From positions 1 to 64,000 of the forward strand of contig DATLZU010000011.1 in assembly GCA_035573855.1 (NCBI GenBank): a DNA stretch of 64,000 nucleotides, read 5' to 3'. This document shows, piece by piece, positions 1-8,258 of this stretch. Origin of the DNA: DATLZU01 sp035573855. Its GTDB lineage: Bacteria; Nitrospirota; Nitrospiria; Nitrospirales; Nitrospiraceae. The position numbers and the translations under genes are program-made. How positions within the stretch are numbered: position 1 is the first letter of the stretch; the number at the start of each line of letters is the position of its first letter. The notes beneath the pieces are model-generated. The model saw nothing but the letters and a program-made list of their open reading frames with translations. It did no database searches and was not told where the DNA came from.

Positions 1-201
1 ATCGCATTGGGTCTTCTTCACCGCCTCACGGACGGTGTTAAAAACCGGAATCCCTTCAATTTCTTGCCCGGCCTTCCCCGGCGTCACCCCCGCGACCACC
101 TGCGTCCCATAGGCCTTGCACTGCGTCGCATGAAACGACCCTTCCTTCCCGGTAATCCCCTGCACCACCACACGGGTGTTCTTATCGACCAAAATGCTCA
201 C
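1..201 (-). CDS. sucD: Succinyl-CoA synthetase alpha subunit, N-terminal part
   Basis: SucD pairs with SucC to interconvert succinate plus CoA and succinyl-CoA; in the reductive TCA cycle it runs toward succinyl-CoA. The 67 codons present read VSILVDKNTRVVVQG, then ITGKEGSFHATQCKAYGTQVV, the CoA-binding Rossmann start of SucD. I chose the GTG at 201 because AAGAAGGAAGG lies just upstream and the SucD reading begins there; no ATG exists in frame. The gene runs off the left edge of the window. It is the last gene of the rTCA run seen here, separated from sucC by an unusual 500-bp gap. Confidence 0.93.
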   Translation of the reverse strand, partial: MSILVDKNTRVVVQGITGKEGSFHATQCKAYGTQVVAGVTPGKAGQEIEGIPVFNTVREAVKKTQCD

Positions 202-272
202 GTTTTTTCCTTCCTTCTTTATTCCTCAGATCCCCCCTCCCCTAAAGGGCGAGGAACAAAACTGCATAGCCG

Positions 273-484
273 GGGCGGGGAGACTCTCGCAGCGTCATCA
301 GAGCGCCGTTGCGAACCGCTCTTGCTGAGCCGGCGCGACCCGCCGCAGGCGGGATGGCGAGCACTGTTCGAAACTGCGTTGGCGCTTCGCGCTAAAACGC
401 AGCGAGTTGCACAGCCAAGTAGAGGCGAGGCTTAGAGCGGTCAACGGCGCTCTGTGGCTTCGCGCGGAGAGAGTCTCCCCGCCC
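273..484. mobile_element. 212-bp palindromic element, MITE-like (candidate)
   Basis: The ends are perfect 16-bp inverted repeats: GGGCGGGGAGACTCTC at 273-288 and its complement at 469-484. Inside are further nested arms: CAGAGCGCCGTTG at 299-311 against 442-454, CCGCTCT at 316-322 against 434-440, and a central hairpin with CTGCGTT/AACGCAG. Reading frames across it resemble no protein. Terminal repeats, small size and no coding capacity fit a miniature inverted-repeat element, but I see no clear target-site duplication and no second copy in the window. It could instead be a large structured leader for sucD. Confidence 0.45.
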
Positions 485-601
485 TTGGCCACCACCTTTA
501 TATTTATATATTTACGCCGTCGCCACCGCCCCTATCTGATCCTTGCCCCCTGCCTATTTCTGCCTATTTCCATCTCCCTCGTCCGGCGATGCGCGCATCG
601 C

Positions 602-700
602 GGGTGGCGCCGACCTGGGAGCCCGTCCGCCCGCAGCGGGGCCCTACACCGGGCGGGGTGCGAGGACGGACGGGCTGGTCGGCGACAGGCCCCGCGTCCG
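602..700 (-). repeat. Dispersed structured repeat, copy A
   Basis: This is one of three related copies (also 31049-31144 and 43989-44088). The outer stem pairs CGCCGACC with GGTCGGCG; the second stem pairs GCCCGTCCG with CGGACGGGC. Between them lie a small hairpin CCCG-CAG-CGGG and a conserved stretch around CCCTACACCG and GTGCGAG. The copy begins two bases past the sucC stop codon when read on the minus strand. A 14-bp palindrome CGATGCGCGCATCG (587-600) abuts it. It may be a 3'-UTR RNA structure or a REP-like DNA element. Confidence 0.75.
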
Positions 701-702
701 CG

Positions 703-1902
703 CTACGCCGTCGCCACCGCCTTCTTCCGCTTCTTCCCCGTCACCCCCACAATCTTCTGCGCCGCCTCCCACAGATCCGTCGCCACATCCACTTTCAACC
801 CGGACTCCAGCAGCAGTTTCCGGCCCTCCTCCGCATTCGTCCCCTGCAGGCGCACGACAACCGGCACCTTAATATCGACCTCTTTCGCCGCCTCAATGAC
901 GCCGTGGGCGATCCGCTCGCAGCGCACGATGCCGCCAAAGATATTGATGAAAATGCCCTTCACGTTCTTGTCCTTGAGCAGGATGCGGAATCCCGCCGCC
1001 ACGGTCTCCTTAGTCGCCCCACCGCCCACGTCGAGAAAATTGGCCGGCTCGCTGCCCGCCAGTTTGATCACGTCCATCGTCGCCATCGCGAGCCCGGCGC
1101 CATTGACCATACAGCCGATGTTGCCGTCTAGCTTCACATAGTTCAGGTTGTTGGCGCCGGCCTCAATCTCGAGCGGTTCTTCCTCGTGCAGATCGCGCAT
1201 CGCTTGCACGTCGGTGTGCTTGAAGAGGCCGTTGTCGTCGAACGACACTTTGCCGTCGAGGGCGACCAGCTTTTTGTCCGTGGTGACGACCAACGGGTTG
1301 ATCTCGACCAGCGAGGCATTCTTCTCCATGAAGAGGCGATAAAGGTTGCCGAGCATCTGGACGAACGGATTGAGCAGGGTCGGCTCAATGGACGGCAGGC
1401 CCAGCCCGAATGCCAGATTACGGCCGTTGTAATTTTGGAAGCCAACCGCCGGGTCGATCGGCTCTTTGACAATCTTCTCCGGCATGTGCGCGGCGACTTC
1501 CTCGATTTCCATGCCGCCTTCCGTGCTGGCGATGAACACCGGCCAACCTGCATCCCGGTCGACCAACAGACTCAGATAGAGCTCCTTGGCAATCCCTATT
1601 CCCTCTTCGATCAGTAGGCGGCGGATTTTCCGTCCTTTCGGGCCAGTTTGATGCGTCACCAGCGTCTTGCCGAGCAGTTCCTTGGCGAGAACGGGAACCT
1701 CGGCGCGGTCCTTCGTGATTTTGACACCGCCGGCTTTACCGCGCCCACCCGCATGGATTTGCGCCTTCACCACAAAGACCGGGCTGTTCAACTGCGCAGC
1801 CCATTTCTCCGCGGCCAGCGGCGTTCTAACTTCCTTTCCGCGCGGCACCGGCACGCCGAACTGCGCGAACAACTGCTTGGCCTGAAATTCGTGGATGTTC
1901 AT
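703..1902 (-). CDS. sucC: Succinyl-CoA synthetase beta subunit
   Basis: This is the nucleotide-binding subunit of succinyl-CoA synthetase and, with SucD, makes succinyl-CoA in the reductive TCA cycle in the cytoplasm. At 399 aa it has the usual SucC length. It starts MNIHEFQAKQLFAQFG, the family's N-terminus, followed by the ATP-grasp domain (KAQIHAGGRGKAGGVK near residue 45) and the C-terminal flavodoxin-like domain with NFLDVGGGA and NIFGGIVRCE. An AAAGGAG ribosome-binding site precedes the ATG. It lies downstream of frdA and upstream of sucD in the same operon. Its paralogue aclB lies at the other end of the same operon. Confidence 0.97.
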   Translation of the reverse strand: MNIHEFQAKQLFAQFGVPVPRGKEVRTPLAAEKWAAQLNSPVFVVKAQIHAGGRGKAGGVKITKDRAEVPVLAKELLGKTLVTHQTGPKGRKIRRLLIEEGIGIAKELYLSLLVDRDAGWPVFIASTEGGMEIEEVAAHMPEKIVKEPIDPAVGFQNYNGRNLAFGLGLPSIEPTLLNPFVQMLGNLYRLFMEKNASLVEINPLVVTTDKKLVALDGKVSFDDNGLFKHTDVQAMRDLHEEEPLEIEAGANNLNYVKLDGNIGCMVNGAGLAMATMDVIKLAGSEPANFLDVGGGATKETVAAGFRILLKDKNVKGIFINIFGGIVRCERIAHGVIEAAKEVDIKVPVVVRLQGTNAEEGRKLLLESGLKVDVATDLWEAAQKIVGVTGKKRKKAVATA

Positions 1903-1917
1903 GGTTCTCCTTTAAGC

Positions 1918-1985
1918 GAATAGCGAGCAGCTAGTTGTTGAACGTCTTGGCTAGCTATGGCTACCGCTGTTGCTGTTCGCTATTC
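1918..1985. repeat. Gap-spanning inverted repeat, frdA-sucC
   Basis: GAATAGCGAGCAGC at 1918-1931 is complementary, with one mismatch, to GCTGTTCGCTATTC at 1972-1985. One arm overlaps the frdA stop codon and the other sits just upstream of the sucC ribosome-binding site, so the mRNA gap can fold into one hairpin. The same layout recurs in other gaps of this window with other arm sequences. Confidence 0.7.
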
Positions 1986-3560
1986 CTTTCGCGCGTACGC
2001 CGGCAAGACCATCGGCGAGAAGATGGAGAAGGTCGCTCCGTGTTTGCGGGCTTCGGCGCGGAACCGGGCGAGATGGTTCAACGTCAACTTGCCCTGCGAC
2101 ATCGAGGCGGCCCGCTGCGCCGCTGTGGTGCCCGAGCGCTTCCCGAACACCATCAGATCCAGGAGTGAATTACCCATCAAGCGATTGCGCCCGTGCAGAC
2201 CGCCCGAGGCTTCCCCGGCGACGAAAAGGTTCCGCACCTCGGACTCGCCGTTCACGTCGATCTTCACGCCGCCGTTCTGGTAATGCAGCGTCGGATAGAT
2301 CAGCACCGGATCCTTGCTGATGTCGATCCCGAAGCGTTCGTATTGGCGTACCATCGCGGGGAAATGCTTCTCCAGCGTGCCCGGTCCGTGCTCGACTTCC
2401 AGCAACGGCGTGTCCAGCCACACGCCGACGCGACCGGACATGGTGCGGATACCCCGTCCTTCTTCGCACTCGCGGATGATCGAAGAGGACACAACGTCAC
2501 GGGTGTCCAGCTCGTTGACAAACCGCTCGCCCCGCGCATTCACCAGATGACCACCTTCCGATCGGATCCCTTCCGTCACCAGCGCCCCCGCCAATTGCTC
2601 CGGATAGACGGCCCCAGACGGATGGTACTGGAACGTATCGATCTGGACCAACTTGGCGCCTATCCGATAGGCCAGGCAGAGCCCGTCGCCCGTCGCGCCA
2701 TAGTGGTTGCTGGTCGGAAAGCCTTGAATATGCAGCCGCCCAATGCCGCCGGTCGCCAGAATCACGGCCTTGGCCGCGACGACGATGTACCGCTTGTTGT
2801 CTAGATCTCGCAGGATCGCGCCGGTGCAGGCGCCGTGATCGTCGCTCAACAATTCGACGACGGCGCAAAACTCCAGAAGCTGGATCTTCCGGTTCAACAC
2901 CTCGTCCTTGAGCACCCGCATGATTTCCAGCCCCGTATAGTCGGAGCAAGTCAGGAGTCGGGGTTTGGAGCTGCCCCCGCCCTTCTTGACGTGCAGGTTG
3001 CCGTCGGCGTCCCGATCGAAGAGCACCCCCAACTCGATCAGCCACTTGGCGACGGACGGGCCTTCTTCCACCATCACCTTGAGCAGTTGACGGTCATTCT
3101 GCATGTGCCCGCCCTTGAGCGTATCCAGGAAATGTTGGATGGGTGAGTCCTCCGGCGCGACGGACACCTGCATGCCGCCCTGGGCCATCACGCTGTTGGA
3201 ATCGCCCAAGCGGAGCTTCGTGGCCAAGATGACTTTCGCGCCGTGCCCATGCGCGTGCAGCGCGGCTGCGCACCCGGCCCCGCCCCCGCCGACAACGAGC
3301 ACATCCGTCGTATAGGCCGGCGTCAAGTCGAGGTCATCCGGAATCGGGCTGTCGCCTTCGAGCAAGGCAGCCAATTCCACGACCGTCTTCTCACCGGCGT
3401 TGGGGCCGAAGCGGAGCGTTCGGTAGGCGCTTTCGCGGTAATCGGGGTGGTATTTCTTGATCAGCGTATCGCGTTCGGCGGGAGAATATTTGGGCAACGT
3501 CTGCGTGCGCCGAAAATCCCGGGTCTTGTGCACGATCTGCTGGAGAACGTGAATGTCCAT
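1980..3560 (-). CDS. frdA: Fumarate reductase flavoprotein subunit, rTCA type
   Basis: This FAD subunit reduces fumarate to succinate in the reductive TCA cycle. Domains visible in the 526 aa: an N-terminal extension of about 85 residues, the FAD Rossmann motif GGGGAG (91-96), the MAQGG FAD loop (125-129), the substrate-site segment HPSG...TEGIRSEGG, and GRNRLMGNSLLDLMVFGKRSG near the C-terminus. The His that carries covalent FAD in SdhA/FrdA (S-H-T-V) is Asn122 here (S-N-S-V), so FAD is probably bound non-covalently. The C-terminal tail is shorter than in classical SdhA (about 590 aa). It follows frdB. Succinate dehydrogenase or another fumarate reductase-like activity is possible, but the operon favours fumarate reduction. 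Confidence 0.9.
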   Translation of the reverse strand: MDIHVLQQIVHKTRDFRRTQTLPKYSPAERDTLIKKYHPDYRESAYRTLRFGPNAGEKTVVELAALLEGDSPIPDDLDLTPAYTTDVLVVGGGGAGCAAALHAHGHGAKVILATKLRLGDSNSVMAQGGMQVSVAPEDSPIQHFLDTLKGGHMQNDRQLLKVMVEEGPSVAKWLIELGVLFDRDADGNLHVKKGGGSSKPRLLTCSDYTGLEIMRVLKDEVLNRKIQLLEFCAVVELLSDDHGACTGAILRDLDNKRYIVVAAKAVILATGGIGRLHIQGFPTSNHYGATGDGLCLAYRIGAKLVQIDTFQYHPSGAVYPEQLAGALVTEGIRSEGGHLVNARGERFVNELDTRDVVSSSIIRECEEGRGIRTMSGRVGVWLDTPLLEVEHGPGTLEKHFPAMVRQYERFGIDISKDPVLIYPTLHYQNGGVKIDVNGESEVRNLFVAGEASGGLHGRNRLMGNSLLDLMVFGKRSGTTAAQRAASMSQGKLTLNHLARFRAEARKHGATFSIFSPMVLPAYARKE

Positions 3561-3565
3561 CGAAC

Positions 3566-3640
3566 AGCTCTCAGCTTCCAGCTGTCAGTACGAGCCAGCC
3601 TAAAGCGTCGACTTCCAATTCGTCGTTCCGGCTGAGGGCT
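3566..3640. repeat. Gap-spanning inverted repeat, frdB-frdA
   Basis: AGCTCTCAGC at 3566-3575 pairs with GCTGAGGGCT at 3631-3640 (9 of 10 positions, the other a G-U in RNA). The arms bracket most of the 108-bp gap between the frdB stop and the frdA start. The gap holds no gene. Confidence 0.5.
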
Positions 3641-3668
3641 GATCGTTGATTGCTGAAAGCTTTGTTCT

Positions 3669-4448
3669 TCATTTCACTTCCGCGCACGCGTTCGCCAACT
3701 CTTGGTCGTTCATGTTCAGGATCTTGTTCCACTCCGCCTCGTATCGGCCTTCCTGGATCTCCTTGATCCTTCGGTCAAGCCGTTCCGGCTTCTCTGTGAA
3801 ATGGGCACCCTGGACGCGGCTGACGTACAATGCAACGAAATTCGGTGCGATGTCGGCGATGCACACCGGCGCGCAGAGCCCGCACATGACGCAATCCATG
3901 AACATCTCGGAGACACCCTTGAAATCGCCGAACACCGCTTTCCAGACTCCTTCGCGGACGTCGATCTTCTGCGGACAGGCTTCGGTGCAGGCGTTGCAGT
4001 TCCGGCAGAGCGGCGCTTCCGGATAGAGATTGAAGAGATCCTGCTTGGGATCCTCCAGTTTGGAAATATCGTAGATAGCCTTCCGGGCGGGAAACGGCGG
4101 CACCATGGAAAAGGACATGCCGTCTTCCACCGCGGTCTGACAGGCCAGGCAGGTCTTGACCTTGGGATCGTCTTTCGTCCGGTAGTAGGTCGCGCAGGCG
4201 CCGCAGAACCCGCCGAGACACCCGGCGCCGCGGACGACCTCTTGCCCGGTGTACCAGAGCGCCTTGATCACGGTGATCCCTTCCGGTACCTGATACGTCT
4301 TCCCGGCGATCTCCACCGTCACCATCTTCGGCCGGAGGACTTCCTCCTGGTCGATGACGTTCTGGGTATCGTAATTCTCTGCGGCCATACACACTAACGG
4401 GTTGAAGGCAAGGGGTCGGCGGCGAGAGGGAAGAGCCTCATTCCGCAC
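3669..4448 (-). CDS. frdB: Fumarate reductase iron-sulfur subunit
   Basis: This subunit passes electrons to the FrdA flavin. It has a plant-type [2Fe-2S] site (Cys77, Cys82, Cys85 and Cys100 or Cys103) after MVTVEIAGKTYQVPEG, then two ferredoxin-type clusters: C148-x2-C151-x2-C154-x3-C158 and C186-x2-C189-x2-C192-x3-C196. Classical SdhB carries a [3Fe-4S] centre; here both C-terminal motifs are full four-Cys motifs. No CCG domain and no membrane anchor gene follow. The start at 4448 has GAGGGG six bases upstream and lies 16 nt after the icd stop; an ATG at 4388 (MAAENYD) is an alternative, since the first 20 residues look unconserved. Confidence 0.88.
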   Translation of the reverse strand: MRNEALPSRRRPLAFNPLVCMAAENYDTQNVIDQEEVLRPKMVTVEIAGKTYQVPEGITVIKALWYTGQEVVRGAGCLGGFCGACATYYRTKDDPKVKTCLACQTAVEDGMSFSMVPPFPARKAIYDISKLEDPKQDLFNLYPEAPLCRNCNACTEACPQKIDVREGVWKAVFGDFKGVSEMFMDCVMCGLCAPVCIADIAPNFVALYVSRVQGAHFTEKPERLDRRIKEIQEGRYEAEWNKILNMNDQELANACAEVK

Positions 4449-4464
4449 CCCTCGCCATCCGCCG

Positions 4465-5736
4465 CTATTCCATGTTCCTGATGATCTCTGTCCCGTACTC
4501 GGAGCACTTGATCTCCTTGACGTCCGTCCGCCCTTCTTCTCTCATCAACCGGGCGAAGTCGTAGGTAACCGTCCCGTTGGCGATCGTCTTGGACATGCCC
4601 TTCTCGATTAACCGCGCCGCTTCGGTCCAGCCCATATACTCCAGCATCATGACGCCGGAGAGCAAGACCGCCCCGGGATTGACTTTGTCCTGCCCCGCGT
4701 ACTTGGGCGCGGTCCCATGGGTCGCCTCGAACCAGGCATGGCCGGTCACATAGTTGATGTTGGCGCCCGGCGCGATGCCAAGCCCGCCCACCTGCGCCGC
4801 GAGCGCATCGGAAATGTAGTCGCCGTTCAGGTTCATCGTGGCGATCACGTCGTATTCGGCCGGCCTGGTGAGAATCTGCTGCAAGAAGTTGTCGGCAATC
4901 GCGTCTTTGATCAACAGTTTCCCAGGAGGCGGGTTGCCGCCGCAGTCATCCCAGGCGACCGTCTTGTCCGGGAATTCCTTCTTCGCCAATTCATAGCCCC
5001 ACTTGCGAAACGCGCCCTCGGTGAATTTCATGATATTGCCCTTGTGCACCAGCGTCACGCTCTTGCGCTTGTTGGCCAGCGCCCAGTTGATCGCCGCGCG
5101 CACCAGGCGGTGGGTACCCTCCTCGCTAATCGGTTTTACCCCGATGCCGGACGTCTCTGGGAACCGGATCTTCTTCACGCCCATCTCCTTCTGCAGGAAG
5201 TCGATGACTTTCTTGACCTCGGGCGTGCCCTTTTCCCATTCGATGCCGGCATAGATGTCTTCACTGTTTTCCCGGAAGATCACCATATCGACCAGTTGAG
5301 GCTTCTTCACCGGCGCCGGCACCCCGGTGTACCACTTGACCGGGCGCTGGCAGACGTACAAATCGAGCAGTTGCCGAAGGGCCACGTTGATGCTGCGGAA
5401 CCCGCCGCCGACCGGAGTGGTCAACGGCCCCTTGATTCCGATCATGTATTCTTTGGAAGCAACCAAGGTGTCGTCGTGCAGCCAGGTGTTTTCCCCGTAG
5501 ATTTTGTTGCACTTCTCGCCCGCATACACTTCGAACCACTCGATCTTTCGCTTGCCGCTGTAGGCTTTTTGCACCGCCGCATCGAACACGCGCACGGAGG
5601 CAGCCCAGATGTCCGGCCCGGTTCCATCGCCTTCGATGAACATCACGATCGGATTGTCCGGCACGTGGAGCTTCCCGTCCGGTCCCATCGTGATTTTTTG
5701 CCCCTTCGTCGGTGGTGTCAGCTTCGCATATCCCAT
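4465..5736 (-). CDS. icd: Isocitrate dehydrogenase, NADP type
   Basis: Icd interconverts isocitrate and 2-oxoglutarate; here it should run as a reductive carboxylase, fixing CO2. The 423-aa length and sequence match the homodimeric bacterial NADP enzyme: IEGDGTGPDIW near residue 34, the substrate loop with FRSINVALRQLLDLYVCQRPVKWY, RENSEDIYAGIEW near 155, LVHKGNIMKFTEG, and the C-terminal HGTAPKYAGQDKVNPGAVLLSGVMML. It is transcribed between acnA and frdB. The short distance to frdB (16 nt) argues for one transcript. Confidence 0.96.
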   Translation of the reverse strand: MGYAKLTPPTKGQKITMGPDGKLHVPDNPIVMFIEGDGTGPDIWAASVRVFDAAVQKAYSGKRKIEWFEVYAGEKCNKIYGENTWLHDDTLVASKEYMIGIKGPLTTPVGGGFRSINVALRQLLDLYVCQRPVKWYTGVPAPVKKPQLVDMVIFRENSEDIYAGIEWEKGTPEVKKVIDFLQKEMGVKKIRFPETSGIGVKPISEEGTHRLVRAAINWALANKRKSVTLVHKGNIMKFTEGAFRKWGYELAKKEFPDKTVAWDDCGGNPPPGKLLIKDAIADNFLQQILTRPAEYDVIATMNLNGDYISDALAAQVGGLGIAPGANINYVTGHAWFEATHGTAPKYAGQDKVNPGAVLLSGVMMLEYMGWTEAARLIEKGMSKTIANGTVTYDFARLMREEGRTDVKEIKCSEYGTEIIRNME

Positions 5737-5856
5737 CGCTCACCTCTCCGTTGATGATAAGGATATTTGTGGTGGCCTGAGCCCGATGTCCAATGCCAAG
5801 GTCGCCAGGCCAGCCAGCTCACCGACTCGCTGGCGTCCGCATACGCGACGCCGCCT

Positions 5857-5883
5857 CCCCGTTGCTCTTCGACTGCAACGGGG
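5857..5883. other. Hairpin in the acnA-icd gap
   Basis: CCCCGTTGC and GCAACGGGG form a 9-bp stem around a 9-base loop in the 198-bp gap between acnA and icd. No T-run follows on either strand, so it is unlikely to be a simple intrinsic terminator; an mRNA processing or stability role is possible. The rest of this gap holds no gene. Confidence 0.5.
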
Positions 5884-5934
5884 GAATCGCCGCGCCGCGA
5901 ACCCTCCCGCACCGGACCGCGAACCTGTTGGTCT

Positions 5935-8181
5935 TCAACTCAGAGCATTCAAGGCCGATCCAGCCTTGAACCATCCGATCTGCTGTTCCGTCAAGCTGTG
6001 GTTTGCCTGAATGGCGATCTCTCTGCCATCCGGCTTGTGAATGATCACCCGGACCGGCTTGCCCGGTGCCAAGTCCTTCAGCCCCGTGATGCTGATGCGA
6101 TCGTACTGCTCGATCTTGTCGTAGTCGGCGGGATCGGCGAAGGTCAGCGGAAGAATCCCCTGCTTTTTCAGATTTGTCTCGTGGATGCGCGCGAAACTCT
6201 TGGTCAGCACCACGCGAACATTCAGATAGCGGGGCGACATGGCCGCATGCTCGCGGCTGCTCCCCTCGCCGTAGTTCTCATCGCCGACCACCACCGACCC
6301 GATGCCCTTCGCTTTGTAGCGCCGGGCGATCTGCGCGATCGTGAGCCCCGACTCGCCCGTTAGCACATCGGTACCTTTCCCAATCTCCGGGAAGAACGCG
6401 TTGTTAGCGCCGAGGAACATGTTGTCGCTGATCTTATCCAGATGGCCACGGTACTTGAGCCACGGACCCGCCGGCGAAATGTGATCCGTCGTCGTCTTTC
6501 CTTTGGTCTTGATGAGCAACGGCAGCTTGATGAAATCTTGACCGTCCCAGCGGGGGAACGGTTGGAGCAACTGCAACCGCTCGCTGTCAGGAGGGATGTC
6601 CACTGTGAGCGCCTCGCCGTCCTCGGCGGGCGGAACATAGCCTTCTTCGCCCTTCGCAAACCCCTTTGCCGGCAGTTCCTCACCTTGCGGAGGCTCAAAC
6701 CGGAATTCCCGGCCGTCCGCTCCTTTCAGCGTCCCGCGTACCGGGTCGAAGGTGAGATCCCCTGCAAAGGCATACGCCGTCACAATCTCGGGGCTCGCGA
6801 GGAAAGAGAGGGTCTCGTTGATGCCGTCGTTGCGGCCAGGAAAGTTCCGGTTGAACGAGCTGACGATCGAATCCGCCCGGCCTTTGACGGCGTCCGCTCG
6901 TTTCCATTGACCGATGCAGGGACCGCAGGCGTTGGCCAGGACGGTGGCCCCCATCTGCTCAAAGGCGTCCATGAAGCCGTCCCGCTTCATTGTGTGGAAG
7001 ATTCGCTCGGAGCCGGGTGTGACCAGGAACGCGGTCTTCGCCCTGAGCCCCGCCTTCAGTCCCTGGCGGGCAACGTGGGCTGACCGGCTGATGTCTTCAT
7101 AGGAAGAGTTGGTGCAACTGCCGATCAGCGCCGCTTTGAGTTCGACTGGATAACCCTTCTCCTTGGCTTCCGCCGCCATCTTGGAGATCGGCCTGGCCAG
7201 GTCCGGCGTGTGCGGCCCGACCACATACGGCTCGAGTTGCGACAGGTCGATTTCGACGATTTGGTCAAAGTACTTCTCCGGCGATTGCAGCACGTCCGGA
7301 TCGGCGGTGAGCAACTCGCGATTCGCCAGGGCCAGGTTCGCGATATCCGCACGGTCCGTAAGATTCAAGTACGCTACCATTTTCTGGTCGAACGGAAATA
7401 TCGACGTCGTGGCGCCCAACTCGGCACCCATGTTGGTGATCGTACCCTTCCCTGTGCAACTGATGGTTTCGGCGCCTGGGCCGAAATACTCCAGAATCTT
7501 GTTCGTGCCCCCTTTCACGGTGAGCAGACCGCAGATATACAGGATCACGTCCTTCGGAGACGCCCAGCCGTTCAATTTGCCGGTCAACCGGACACCGATC
7601 AGCTTGGGATGGAGGACTTCCCACGGAAGCCCGGCCATGACCTCGCCCGCGTCGGCTCCGCCGACGCCGATCGCCAGCATGCCGAGGCCGCCGGCGTTGG
7701 GCGTATGGGAGTCCGTCCCGATCATCAACCCGCCGGGGAACGCGTAGTTTTCGAGGACGACTTGATGGATGATGCCGGAGCCAGGCTTCCAGAATCCGAT
7801 CCCATACTTCTTTGCAGCCGAGGCGAGGAAGTTATAGACTTCCCGGTTCTCGTCCATCGCGCGCAGCAGGTCTTTCTGCGACCCGACTTCCGCGCGAATC
7901 AGGTGGTCGCAATGGATCGTGCTCGGCACGGCGACCTTCTTCTTCCCGGCCTGCATGAACTGCAGCATGGCCATTTGCGCCGTCGCGTCCTGCATGGCGA
8001 CCCGATCCGGCCGCAACGTCAACATGGCCTTGCCTCGTTCCCACACCTGAGTGTCGAAATTGTCGGCGTGCGCCACGAGAATCTTTTCCGTCAGCGTAAG
8101 CGCGCGGCCGAACTTCTTGCGCGCTTTCGCCAGCTTCTCCGGCATCGACGCATACAGTGTTTTGGCTATTTCCAGCGACAT
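5935..8181 (-). CDS. acnA: Aconitate hydratase
   Basis: This enzyme isomerises citrate and isocitrate; in the reductive cycle it makes citrate for ATP-citrate lyase. The 748 aa match the mitochondrial-type aconitase. Visible motifs: GTDSHTPNAGGLGMLAIGVGG (substrate binding), the first cluster Cys in GSCTNSSYED, the CGPCIG motif carrying the other two cluster Cys, and the C-terminal swivel domain with VVGDENYGEGSSREHAA. It sits between aclA and icd. The symbol acnA is used loosely; this clade is closer in size to mitochondrial aconitase than to the roughly 890-aa AcnA of enterobacteria. Confidence 0.95.
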   Translation of the reverse strand: MSLEIAKTLYASMPEKLAKARKKFGRALTLTEKILVAHADNFDTQVWERGKAMLTLRPDRVAMQDATAQMAMLQFMQAGKKKVAVPSTIHCDHLIRAEVGSQKDLLRAMDENREVYNFLASAAKKYGIGFWKPGSGIIHQVVLENYAFPGGLMIGTDSHTPNAGGLGMLAIGVGGADAGEVMAGLPWEVLHPKLIGVRLTGKLNGWASPKDVILYICGLLTVKGGTNKILEYFGPGAETISCTGKGTITNMGAELGATTSIFPFDQKMVAYLNLTDRADIANLALANRELLTADPDVLQSPEKYFDQIVEIDLSQLEPYVVGPHTPDLARPISKMAAEAKEKGYPVELKAALIGSCTNSSYEDISRSAHVARQGLKAGLRAKTAFLVTPGSERIFHTMKRDGFMDAFEQMGATVLANACGPCIGQWKRADAVKGRADSIVSSFNRNFPGRNDGINETLSFLASPEIVTAYAFAGDLTFDPVRGTLKGADGREFRFEPPQGEELPAKGFAKGEEGYVPPAEDGEALTVDIPPDSERLQLLQPFPRWDGQDFIKLPLLIKTKGKTTTDHISPAGPWLKYRGHLDKISDNMFLGANNAFFPEIGKGTDVLTGESGLTIAQIARRYKAKGIGSVVVGDENYGEGSSREHAAMSPRYLNVRVVLTKSFARIHETNLKKQGILPLTFADPADYDKIEQYDRISITGLKDLAPGKPVRVIIHKPDGREIAIQANHSLTEQQIGWFKAGSALNALS

Positions 8182-8201
8182 GGGACTCTCCTCAGCTCAT
8201 G

Positions 8202-8238
8202 GCGAATAGCCGATAGCAAGCGGCCAAAAACTATTCGC
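8202..8238. repeat. Gap inverted repeat, aclA-acnA
   Basis: GCGAATAG at 8202-8209 is the exact complement of CTATTCGC at 8231-8238. The arms lie between the aclA stop and the acnA start. The word GCGAATAG also forms arms in other gaps of this window. Confidence 0.6.
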
Positions 8239-8258
8239 TGTTTGCTCTTGGCGACGTG

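Noticed and set aside
298..495. 65-codon minus-strand frame in the sucD-sucC gap
   Set aside because: It lies within the palindromic element and has no ribosome-binding site or family resemblance.
5857..5883. Intrinsic terminator in the acnA-icd gap
   Set aside because: A 9-bp stem exists but neither strand has a T-run, and a stop here would cut the rTCA operon.
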